From positions 73,987,617 to 74,051,616 of the forward strand of contig NC_087063.1 of the NCBI RefSeq assembly GCF_963678635.1: DNA of 64,000 nucleotides. Reading direction: 5' to 3'. A program made the translations under genes and the position numbers. This stretch comes from Symsagittifera roscoffensis (lineage: Eukaryota; Xenacoelomorpha; Acoela; Convolutidae). Numbering within the stretch: position 1 is the stretch's first letter; every line of letters begins with the position of its first letter. Positions 50,301 through 59,724 of this stretch are shown piece by piece. The notes beneath the pieces were generated by a model, which saw nothing but the letters and a program-made list of their open reading frames with translations, did not search any database and was not told the origin of the DNA.

Positions 50301-53300
50301 ATGAGGCGGAGTAGGGTACCGGTGCTCGAAAAAAGGTCAAGTGGATCAAACACGAAATATAATTCATCGCTGCGTGGAACGACATCAACGGGCCCAAAGA
50401 TAACGAAGACGAACTTTTCAGTTAACATGGTCAGCACAAGGAGTACAGCGGAGAACAGGGCGAAAGAGGGCACGGAAGGGGAGCGAGTAGAACCCACCAT
50501 CGAGATTGATCTAGAGACACCCGATCAAAGTGTGGATGAAACAAGGAAGATGGCGACAGAGTCAACTCCAATGCCCAATGCAGAGGAACCGAGCCAGAAA
50601 CCCATAGAGTTCTCACCGATAGATGACGCGGAAGATGCAATAGGCAACACCGAAGAAACGGTAAAAGAAGACTCTCAAGTAAAGAGGACATCTTTTACGG
50701 AAAAATTGGGAATAATGTTCGGAATAAAAACAAAAGAAAACGTGACTGAAGAACCAAAAGCAGAAAGAGCACGAACATTTGGGACAGTGAGAACGAAGAC
50801 CTCAGAAGCCAATCCAAGAGAGGAACAAGCTAAAGCAGAGGCTACGGCCGAAGAGAGACCGACAGCTGACCATGAAGAGACTACCATTGAGCTGGGTGAC
50901 TTGTTGGCGAAATTAAATCAGATTGACAAAAGACTTAAGCACAGTGAAGAAGACAGAGAGGTGATAAAAAAGGAGATAAGATACAACAAGCACGAGTATC
51001 TAGACAGTTATTTTAACCTAGCTAAGGCAACAGATGAGAGACTCAAGGAAATGTCAGATAAGGTAGAAGCCACCAATGAAGAACGAGAAAAGAACATCAA
51101 AACAGACATGCAACAGTTGAAGAACCGATATGATGATGTCAACAGCCAATTAGGGAGCCTGGAAAGGAGAATGGACACAATGAGCAAGAGTCAAGCCGAG
51201 AGTTCGTGTGCAATACAGGCGAAGTTGGATGCAATCTTGAGAGGTTCCACTCCACAAGAAAGACCGGCAGCGGATCGTACGCAAAACACCAGAGTTGACT
51301 TTGTAGAACCACAAAGGAACAAACGGCAATCGACACCGTTGCCCTTAACCAGGGATGCGATAAGCATAGCACCAACAGCTGCGAAAACAATAATGAAGAA
51401 TGGAACGTCGAATACAACGACTGCTCCGGGAGATTCAACAGCTAACAGCAACACAGGACCGGATGCTATGACATGGGCCAGCACTTGGGAGATGATGAAC
51501 AGGACTCTAGAGGCATTCGCCACGAGGAACACTGACTCGAGCGACAGGAGAGAGGGAAAATCAAGAAAGACATTCAAGAAGCCAAAAGAATTCAAGGACG
51601 ACTCCGATGGATGCATTGACACTTGGGTGGAAGTGATGAGATTACATCTAGAACAAGACAACTTGAGTGACGAAAGACAAGCATGTACAGCCATACTGAG
51701 CAACTTGGAAGGAACGGCATTAAAATGCGTGGTCGCAAAGAAGGAGGAAGAACGCGACACCGCGGACAAGATCTTCGAGATATTGCTGAATCGATTCGGG
51801 TCAGGCATGAAGGGTCACCAAGCGATGATGCGATTTGAAAAGAGAAGGCAGAGGGACGACGAGTCAATAGATCGGTTCCTAGATGACCTCGAGAGCTTGA
51901 GAAGGAGGAGTGACCCAGAGGAGTCGACAAATAGACGGAACTTTAGCATTGCCTCGAAGTTCATCGATGGGGTGAAAAGTGATGACTTAAGGACAATGTT
52001 AGCAACATACTACACATTGTCGAAGGACAGCGCACCCACCCCAGAAGAAATGAGACAGAAATCAAGAGAATACATGCTGATGAAACCTAAGAAGTACTCA
52101 TATTCCGAAAACAGGAACACGCAAGGGGGAAGCCAACCCCAGAGGTCATCATGGTACAAACCTAGAGATGATATGGACAAGCGCAGATCATGCGCGAACT
52201 GCGGGTCAGCGGATCATCATGTGGCTGACTGCACAACGTACAAACAAGGCATGAAGAGCCTAGGTTATGCACCGGATGAAGAGGATATGAGCCAGATGGA
52301 GGAACACGAGTACTATAATGGCTTAATCATCAAGATAGGCGCCAGATGCTTCTTCTGTAACCAGGAGGGGCACTTCAGAATGGATTGTCCCTTGTTCTGG
52401 GAAGCGGTCAAGGACCAGAATCACCCCAAACATAAGTTGGCATTAGCGGCGGTGCAGAATCAGCGGAACAGGCAAAACGAGTTTGAATCTAGGAACTTGG
52501 GGGCACCAAACACCGAATTGCCGACGAAGACAGTGAAAGCTGTTACACATGTTAGCGGTGCGTTAGAGTCCGCGGCCGGAAGCTCTCTAGAGATAAATTA
52601 TGAGAAAGCGGCGACGGAAGCAATTGCCAAAGTGAAACAAGATCTGGCTGCGAAAGAAATAGAGCAACGACTAAAGTTGGAGATCGAAAGACAGAATTTT
52701 AACGAAGCATTAACCGGATCGAACTCAATACCAGAGGCTAGAACGGGCTCAATGAAGACCGGGAATTGTAACACCGTGAAAATGGTGACAGGTAAACCTT
52801 TTGGAATATCGAAAATCGGAGCAAGAATAATGTCGATAATCACAGTGGGCGGACACGAGGTAACCAGAAACTTGAGCGAGCCGAGCGACCAGACGATAAT
52901 GCACATTGACGTGTATGCAGACTACTTGAGTGGAATAAGTCCACAAACGACTTCTAGAGCGCTCAGGGCACTACTCACGAGAGGGGGCAGCAAATCGGTA
53001 CGTGTTGATAATAGGTACACTGAAGCTTATGGTCCACACGAGGTCATGCTAAATATAGATGGAATCAACATCTATACCAAGACGATGATAACATGCGACG
53101 AAGACCTAATTGGACAAATCTATGTAGGGAAAGAAGAATTGAAAGTAAGATCGATTGGACACTGTGCTATGCTCGAAGAAGATGCAATGCACATCGGGAC
53201 GGAAGCAGACGTGACAGGGCACGTGCTAGACATAAATGGCAAAAAGACTCAGTTACGTGGATTACTCGACACGGGAGCAGTCTTGAGCGTCATACCAATC

Positions 53301-56300
53301 GAAACATGGGAAAAGATGGGCTTTGACAAAGGTGACTTGATAGACTCGAGAATACGGCTGTCAGCTGCAAACAAAGGGGCCCTTCGGGTGTTGGGCAGGA
53401 CGCCGATAATAGCCCTCAATTTGGGGGAACGTAACCTGTGGATGAGCTTCATCGTGGTAGAAAACCTAGATGAATCTGACCAATTCATTTTGGGCAGAGA
53501 CTTCATCAGGAATTTCGACGTAACGATTGATCTAAATAATGCAATGTTCAGGATACGGAACCCGGATAGGAGGTACGCAATCAAACCGGTAAATTTAATA
53601 ATGGCGAATGAAAACAAAGCACCGGTATTCTTGAGTAGGAGAGTGAGGTTAAAAGCTAATGAAGCGGCAATCGTAAGCTTGAGGATGAAAAATTATAATG
53701 AACTAAGTGACAACAAGCAAGTGTGTATAGTTCCAAATCCTAATAGTCAAAGCGCTGCTGTTTTAGGAAGATCATTTTCGATAACGAAGAGCGGCCTCTG
53801 CGTCAGTGTCTTGTTGAATACCCTTGATATACCGATCACGATACAGAGAGGGAGGAAGCTGGGATATGCTTTACCGGTTAAAACTCGATATGAAACAATT
53901 GAAAACTCAAAACAAAATGAAGTTGTTGATTGTCCCAACCACAGGGACAAAATTTGTATCTTGAGACGATTGCAGAGAATAAAAGATTCTTCAGGTCTTA
54001 TCAAATCACTTAAGTCAGAAACGGACGATGGGCTTTCGAGCTGTTCGAACTTTCCAGAGCGACCCACGCTAGATGAAATGCAAACTGATAAACCGGTTCT
54101 GCCGGAGATTGAACATTTAAGGGGCAAACTGAAAGATGAACAGCTCGAAGCTATCAAGGACGTACTAGAGCGGAACGAGGAGGTTTTTTCAAGGCATAAG
54201 GCGGATATCGGGTGTTGTAATTTTGTTGAACATGAAATAGAACTTGCGGAAAACGCGGTGCCACACAGGGAGGGGGCGAGGCGCATGACCCCACACAAAT
54301 CGGACGCGTGTAGAAAAGAAGTCGAAACGTTACTAGAGTATGACATGATAGAACCATCCAAGTCACCGTGGGCGTGTGGAGTAGTGATGGCCAAAAAGAA
54401 AGGCGACCAGTTAAGGTTTTGTTGTGACTTTCGATACCTGAACTCCGTCACGGTGAAGGATGCCTATCCCATACCTAGAATTGATGAGAGCCTCTCGAAG
54501 TTAGGTGATGCGAAATTTTTTACGACTCTTGATTTAGGCTCGGCCTTTTGGCAGGTACCATTAAGGAAGCAAGACAGGGACAAGACAGGGTTCGCCTGCG
54601 AGTTGGGTCTGTTTCAATGGAAACGGATGCCGTTTGGACTCTGCAATGCAACAGCCACGTTTCAGCGGCTGATGGCACACGCGTTGATAGGCGTGACGAA
54701 GAAGTACGGCAACCTGGTAATGTGCTATGTGGACGACGTGGTAATAGCAACGCCAACACTAGAAGACCACATCGAGAGGCTTGACGAGGTGTTCGCGTGC
54801 ATGAAAAGATCGGGGCTGAAGTGTAAACCATCAAAGTGCGAGATACTCAAGGACTCGATTAAATACTTGGGCAGGATGGTAGATAAACACGGTATCAGAC
54901 CTGACCCAGACGCCGTGGAAGCAGTCCTAACCTGGAAATCACCGAAGACGGAGCACCAGCTGATGAGCTTCCTGGGTTTCGCCAACTATTATAGAGAATT
55001 CATCAAGGGCTATGCGGACAAGGTATACCCGATGCAACAATTAATGAGACACAAGGGCAAGAAGTTCACGTGGAACAACGCGGCAGAAGAATCATTCCAG
55101 AGAATAAAGAAAGAGCTGTGTGAGGCACCAGTACTGGGTATGCCGACTGAGAAGGGGATGTACGTGCTAGACACGGATGCGTCAGTAGTCGCTATTTCTG
55201 GGATTCTCCATCAAGAACAAGAATGGAATGGGAAGACAGTCTTGAGACCAATAGCATACGGGAGCAAGGTCCTAAGTGACACAGAAATGAAGTACGGAGC
55301 ACCGAAAGCAGAGATGTTTGCGGTGGTCACCTTTGTCGAAAAATACAGAGCATACTTAGGCAGTGAGCCCTTCAAGCTGCGAGTCGACAACCGAGCACTA
55401 AGCTGGCTGAAAACGTACTCAATGGACCAGAGCTATATTGGGAGGTGGATAGTTCGCTTGGATGGATACAACATGATAATTGAGCACAGAACACGAGATA
55501 AACATCAAAATGCTGACAGCTTGAGTAAGAAGACGGAGTTCTACGAGAGGCAAGAACAAAGAGAGGCGGACAGACCTGAGATCAAAGACGGCTTCTCCTT
55601 CATGGACAAAGAAACGTACGACAGTCTTCCACTCACGAGATGGCTGGACAAATCAGGCAAACCGATTGAAGATCATCCCGAATTGCCGAAAGAGCCTCTT
55701 GAAAAGACCATCTTGAAGAAAAGCAGAGGGATTCCGATAGGAATAATGCTCAAGTCCAAGATCGTGAGGGAAACACTTAAGGCAAAAGGTTATGATCTCA
55801 TCCAGGTAGAGGAGGGAACGGTCCGAATAGATGAAGACTTAATGAGGTTGCTTGAGAAACTATCAGATGACAAGCCCGTGATCCAAGGGAAAGGTCAGGA
55901 GGCACCGGAACTAACCATACTTCGGAGAGAAGAAACAGTGAACAATACTGACGTCTCAAAAGGAAGCATCACTAATAGCAAGGAAGTTGTGCGATCACTA
56001 GTTGAAAAAATCCCCGAAAAAATTCTGGAGCAGACAAAAGTCAGGGATAAGAAAGTAACATTCAGAGAAGAAGTTGAACACCTGGGACTAGATCAAGAGT
56101 CCGGGGAGTGGTCCAGATTCATGGAAGAAGACGAAACCGGAGAAGGGAAATTGTCCGGGGAGCGTGAAGAATGGGATGAAGACTCGGATGAGAGCAGCGA
56201 AGACCAAGACAGTCTATGCATGATACTGGCGGAAGAGAAGATAAGACAGCACGACAGGGAATTACAGACGGATCCATCTTCAGGGACGTACAATCTGGAA

Positions 56301-59108
56301 ATACAAGAGGTACGAGGTGGTGAAGAGCTCGAGAAAATAGCAGTTTCAAGAAAACCACTAAGGGAACTATCGTGCAACTCAAACGTCAGAACGAATCTGG
56401 TACCAGAAGACGACATGAAAATCGTGAAAAGGATGATATGTGTGAAACTGAGCGATGACATCCACAACCCTGGTGAGATGAATGGACAGATCATGGCGCT
56501 AAAGGAGCACGTTAAGGCGAGATACAGGCTGTCTGACCTAATAAGGGCCCAGAAGAATGACAAAATGACAAGTAACCTCTCCAAATGGATCCATTCGGGA
56601 GTCAAGGAGAAGGGGGAACTTGAGGAAGACAGCTACAAGATCTTGAGCCAGTTCTACAAAGAAAAGAGAGACTTACTTTATCACACAGCTGAAGGGGTGG
56701 TAGCGTGCAAGAGAAGAGATGAGGAAAAAATATTACACAAACACAACCTCATCATACTACCACAATTGTACCAAACGGAGGTGCTTTTCAGATCACACGA
56801 CCAGATGGGCCACCAGGGGATAGATAAAGTACAACAAAGGATACTTCACAGGTTTGACTGGCCGGGAATGAGAAAAGCTTGCGAGAGATGGGTGAATGCC
56901 TGCCTAGCATGCCTTCAAGTAAAAGACCCAAGGAAGATGAAGTTTCCCCTCAAGTCTGTCGAGAGTTCGGAATTCAATGAAGTGGTGCAGATAGACCATC
57001 AGAAAATCTGCATGACGGAGTCGGGTTATAACCAAATACTAGTTATAATAGATCACTTCACCAAGTTGGCGGAAGCGGTTCCGTGCCAGACAGCCTCGGC
57101 AGAGGAGACATGTGATCACCTGATAACGCATTGGATATCGCGGTATGGTTGTCCAATGACTTTCCAGTCGGACAACGGCAAGGCTTTTGTGGGGGACTTG
57201 ACAAAAGAATTGATGAAGAGATCACACATTGCTCAAGCACACTCGACGACCTATCATCCACAGACCAATGGGTTGGTAGAGAGACAGAACAGGACACTGG
57301 TCAACATGCTCAGGGTGTACTGCTCGAGATACATGACGGACTGGGACAAATACCTGCCACAGGTAGTAGGAGCCTATAATAGTACTCAGCACTCAACGAC
57401 GGGTATCAGTCCTTTCATGATGTTGACAGGCAGGGAAAGGGCAATGCCTATAACATTCTTCTACCCGGAGTACGAGGGGAAGAGGACGTCACCTCAAGCA
57501 TACGTGAAGGAAGCGATCAAAAGACAACAAGAGCTAAACGAGCTATGTCGGAGAAACACGGCGCAAGCGCAAATGAGGCAACGCAAGAAATATGACGAAA
57601 AGATACTAAGAGCAAAGCCATACGAAGTGGGCCAATACGTGTGGGTCTTCCAAAATGTCATACCGCCCAAGGGAACAAAGAAACTACTCAAGAAATGGAG
57701 AGGACCGTTCATGATTACGGAAGTACATCAACAAGGACGGTTCTATCGCTTGAGTACAGGGCGAGCAGCACATTACGAAAATCTGAAGCCTCACGTCCCG
57801 TCCCCGGAGGACTGGTGCCTACCAAAAGACATGGAAGGTCTTGAGTACCTGGTGGTGGAACCAGCGTGCGAAGTGAATGAGAAAGGCACTAGAGAGAAAA
57901 ATGATGGTAATGAGAACTTGAGTTTGGACGACAACGAAAAGATAGAAGTGGAGTCGGATGCAGGTTCATTTGTAGAAGAAGACTGGAACGACCCAGAGCA
58001 AAACGAGGTACCGAAGTGGATGGAGCCGGATCGACCAACACCACCGGAAACCAGGACTGGCAATCGTAAACGAACAGGTATGAGGTACAATAGTTACGGG
58101 GATGACTTCTTGATCGATAAGATACAGCCAGACAAGTTGGGCGATGAACTACTAAGCGCAGGCGAACTGGAAGCCGAAGAGGAATGGCAGGTCATTGACG
58201 ATGGTGGACATTATCCGCAGGATGATTACTCGACGCCAGAATTGGAGACGGATCTCGAGCAGAGTGAAATAGAAAGGAGGGAGAACACGAACTTGAGGAT
58301 TCTAGAGTGGATGCGTGATGTCAAAGACGAGAGCCGCGAAGGACAAAGCATTCAGCAAATCGATGTATCGGCAGCAAATTACATGAAGACAGAGGACCCT
58401 CTTTTCGGATGGACAGCAACAGACAGGCCACTGGACATCCCCAAGGACAATTCAGACCCGACTACATCGACGGGGAGGTCGATAAATATTTTTGTCCGGG
58501 GAGTGGGGGTAGGACTTACCCACACCGAAAATTTGATGATAAAGAAGCTCAAGGAAGTGAGGGAAACAAGCGGATTGGAACTGGAGGAAGAAGAACCAGA
58601 GCCTACCATAGGAAGGAATTTCAAAACGAAATTCGAAATACCCAATGAATACTCAGAGAACATCATGATAACGGATAGCGACTTCATCCTGTCAAACAGG
58701 ACCAGCGCGATCTGCATCACGGCGGACATGAGTTTCAAATCAAGATTGGAGGCTGACTTCAAAAGAGAGTACCAGAACGTAGAGTTTCTGTTCAGACAGA
58801 GGCCAGGACTGGGAGGCATAGCAGCGCTTCCACCGTCAGTGGCACAAGTCCCGGGCAAATACCTCTGCTTCCTAGTAACGAGAGTCAACGACAGAAACAC
58901 AATTGATCCCGAACACGTGATATTGGCACTGACAAGACTACGTGACTTCATGATTGAAAGAGGAATAGTGGAGGTCTCGATGCCGGTGTACGACCCAAAC
59001 AGGGGCAAACTGAGCTCGAGGGAATTGTACGCTATCCTACATGTGGTCTTTGCAGAAACAGAGATAATGGTGCATCTTCACAAGAAGTACTACTTGAGCA
59101 TCGCCTGA
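50301..59108 (+). CDS. Element B Gag-Pol with C-terminal macrodomain-like module
   Basis: One 2935-codon frame; the first ATG is 50301, but ATG 50427 (MVSTRSTAEN) is an equally plausible start. Order: acidic N-terminus, coiled coil (~200-300), capsid-like region (~420-600), two CCHC knuckles (CANCGSADHHVADC at 631; CFFCNQEGHFRMDC at 683). Then the protease (LLDTGAVLSVIP, Asp 990), RT (TLDLGSAFWQVPL; CYVDDVV at 1475) and RNase H (DTDASVVAISG, Asp 1624). An unusual acidic insert spans ~1755-2140. The integrase follows: HHCC zinc domain, Asp 2232, Asp 2291 (QSDNGKAF), Glu 2327 (NGLVERQNRT), i.e. D35E. After an acidic linker, residues ~2784-2935 resemble TARG1/Poa1-type macrodomains (ICITADMSF, LVTRVNDRN, IVEVSMPVYDPNRGKLS). 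No disabling change seen. Confidence 0.93.
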   Translation: MRRSRVPVLEKRSSGSNTKYNSSLRGTTSTGPKITKTNFSVNMVSTRSTAENRAKEGTEGERVEPTIEIDLETPDQSVDETRKMATESTPMPNAEEPSQKPIEFSPIDDAEDAIGNTEETVKEDSQVKRTSFTEKLGIMFGIKTKENVTEEPKAERARTFGTVRTKTSEANPREEQAKAEATAEERPTADHEETTIELGDLLAKLNQIDKRLKHSEEDREVIKKEIRYNKHEYLDSYFNLAKATDERLKEMSDKVEATNEEREKNIKTDMQQLKNRYDDVNSQLGSLERRMDTMSKSQAESSCAIQAKLDAILRGSTPQERPAADRTQNTRVDFVEPQRNKRQSTPLPLTRDAISIAPTAAKTIMKNGTSNTTTAPGDSTANSNTGPDAMTWASTWEMMNRTLEAFATRNTDSSDRREGKSRKTFKKPKEFKDDSDGCIDTWVEVMRLHLEQDNLSDERQACTAILSNLEGTALKCVVAKKEEERDTADKIFEILLNRFGSGMKGHQAMMRFEKRRQRDDESIDRFLDDLESLRRRSDPEESTNRRNFSIASKFIDGVKSDDLRTMLATYYTLSKDSAPTPEEMRQKSREYMLMKPKKYSYSENRNTQGGSQPQRSSWYKPRDDMDKRRSCANCGSADHHVADCTTYKQGMKSLGYAPDEEDMSQMEEHEYYNGLIIKIGARCFFCNQEGHFRMDCPLFWEAVKDQNHPKHKLALAAVQNQRNRQNEFESRNLGAPNTELPTKTVKAVTHVSGALESAAGSSLEINYEKAATEAIAKVKQDLAAKEIEQRLKLEIERQNFNEALTGSNSIPEARTGSMKTGNCNTVKMVTGKPFGISKIGARIMSIITVGGHEVTRNLSEPSDQTIMHIDVYADYLSGISPQTTSRALRALLTRGGSKSVRVDNRYTEAYGPHEVMLNIDGINIYTKTMITCDEDLIGQIYVGKEELKVRSIGHCAMLEEDAMHIGTEADVTGHVLDINGKKTQLRGLLDTGAVLSVIPIETWEKMGFDKGDLIDSRIRLSAANKGALRVLGRTPIIALNLGERNLWMSFIVVENLDESDQFILGRDFIRNFDVTIDLNNAMFRIRNPDRRYAIKPVNLIMANENKAPVFLSRRVRLKANEAAIVSLRMKNYNELSDNKQVCIVPNPNSQSAAVLGRSFSITKSGLCVSVLLNTLDIPITIQRGRKLGYALPVKTRYETIENSKQNEVVDCPNHRDKICILRRLQRIKDSSGLIKSLKSETDDGLSSCSNFPERPTLDEMQTDKPVLPEIEHLRGKLKDEQLEAIKDVLERNEEVFSRHKADIGCCNFVEHEIELAENAVPHREGARRMTPHKSDACRKEVETLLEYDMIEPSKSPWACGVVMAKKKGDQLRFCCDFRYLNSVTVKDAYPIPRIDESLSKLGDAKFFTTLDLGSAFWQVPLRKQDRDKTGFACELGLFQWKRMPFGLCNATATFQRLMAHALIGVTKKYGNLVMCYVDDVVIATPTLEDHIERLDEVFACMKRSGLKCKPSKCEILKDSIKYLGRMVDKHGIRPDPDAVEAVLTWKSPKTEHQLMSFLGFANYYREFIKGYADKVYPMQQLMRHKGKKFTWNNAAEESFQRIKKELCEAPVLGMPTEKGMYVLDTDASVVAISGILHQEQEWNGKTVLRPIAYGSKVLSDTEMKYGAPKAEMFAVVTFVEKYRAYLGSEPFKLRVDNRALSWLKTYSMDQSYIGRWIVRLDGYNMIIEHRTRDKHQNADSLSKKTEFYERQEQREADRPEIKDGFSFMDKETYDSLPLTRWLDKSGKPIEDHPELPKEPLEKTILKKSRGIPIGIMLKSKIVRETLKAKGYDLIQVEEGTVRIDEDLMRLLEKLSDDKPVIQGKGQEAPELTILRREETVNNTDVSKGSITNSKEVVRSLVEKIPEKILEQTKVRDKKVTFREEVEHLGLDQESGEWSRFMEEDETGEGKLSGEREEWDEDSDESSEDQDSLCMILAEEKIRQHDRELQTDPSSGTYNLEIQEVRGGEELEKIAVSRKPLRELSCNSNVRTNLVPEDDMKIVKRMICVKLSDDIHNPGEMNGQIMALKEHVKARYRLSDLIRAQKNDKMTSNLSKWIHSGVKEKGELEEDSYKILSQFYKEKRDLLYHTAEGVVACKRRDEEKILHKHNLIILPQLYQTEVLFRSHDQMGHQGIDKVQQRILHRFDWPGMRKACERWVNACLACLQVKDPRKMKFPLKSVESSEFNEVVQIDHQKICMTESGYNQILVIIDHFTKLAEAVPCQTASAEETCDHLITHWISRYGCPMTFQSDNGKAFVGDLTKELMKRSHIAQAHSTTYHPQTNGLVERQNRTLVNMLRVYCSRYMTDWDKYLPQVVGAYNSTQHSTTGISPFMMLTGRERAMPITFFYPEYEGKRTSPQAYVKEAIKRQQELNELCRRNTAQAQMRQRKKYDEKILRAKPYEVGQYVWVFQNVIPPKGTKKLLKKWRGPFMITEVHQQGRFYRLSTGRAAHYENLKPHVPSPEDWCLPKDMEGLEYLVVEPACEVNEKGTREKNDGNENLSLDDNEKIEVESDAGSFVEEDWNDPEQNEVPKWMEPDRPTPPETRTGNRKRTGMRYNSYGDDFLIDKIQPDKLGDELLSAGELEAEEEWQVIDDGGHYPQDDYSTPELETDLEQSEIERRENTNLRILEWMRDVKDESREGQSIQQIDVSAANYMKTEDPLFGWTATDRPLDIPKDNSDPTTSTGRSINIFVRGVGVGLTHTENLMIKKLKEVRETSGLELEEEEPEPTIGRNFKTKFEIPNEYSENIMITDSDFILSNRTSAICITADMSFKSRLEADFKREYQNVEFLFRQRPGLGGIAALPPSVAQVPGKYLCFLVTRVNDRNTIDPEHVILALTRLRDFMIERGIVEVSMPVYDPNRGKLSSRELYAILHVVFAETEIMVHLHKKYYLSIA

Positions 59109-59583
59109 GTCGGGTACATGGAGGTATCAGGTCGGGTGTGAGGGAGGAGTCTTGAGTTAGGTACTGGGGTGCGGCGCAGGTAAAGGGATCTTAAGATGTG
59201 ATTGGCATGACAATTGAATTTTAAAAGAAAGAATTGATGGTGCTAAAACATAAAATGAATCTGCATGTTCTTAAGGGAAAATCCAATCGAATTGCTTTAA
59301 GTGATATGAGAATGATAAGATTTTAACCAAATGGGTAGAAGGGGGGTCTCTAGGTTAGGGACGTGATATGCTAAGTTTTAATGAGCTTTCTGTTTTCAGA
59401 TCAAGTTTGAAAAACAAAGTTGAAAATCCAACTACACTCAAGCGAGTAACAGAAAGAGAGAATCTTGATTGAACACGCGATAATCCAAATCTACAGCAAG
59501 TACTTGCAGGAGAACATTTCTAGGTAATTCTTGAGTTGGTAAGGTAATTCTTGAGTTGGTAAGGTAATTCTTGAGCTGGTTAA
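59109..59583 (+). other. Spacer between gag-pol and the second ORF, with splice-like signals
   Basis: A pyrimidine tract plus CAG (CTTTCTGTTTTCAG, 59386-59399) looks like a splice acceptor. Three 20-bp repeats of GGTAATTCTTGAGTTGGTAA start at 59523, 59543 and 59563, each beginning with a donor-like GGTAATT. A stop at 59581 closes the frame of the downstream ORF. This resembles the env-type subgenomic splicing region of errantivirus-like elements; use of these sites is inferred. Confidence 0.45.
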
Positions 59584-59724
59584 CATCTACCTACATACAT
59601 CCCGAAGTTACAAAGAATAGCAGACCGATTCTGGAACTCCGTGCCCGCGGTCCTGAGGAAGCCCACTCTTGATGAGCTGTACAGGCGCCTGAGGGACTTG
59701 GACTATACCCAAATAGACGAGAGA

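Noticed and set aside
51191-51808. Long minus-strand ORFs opposite element B gag-pol (also at 53747-54451 and 58379-59008)
   Set aside because: Shadows of the plus-strand polyprotein; all recognisable domains are on the plus strand.
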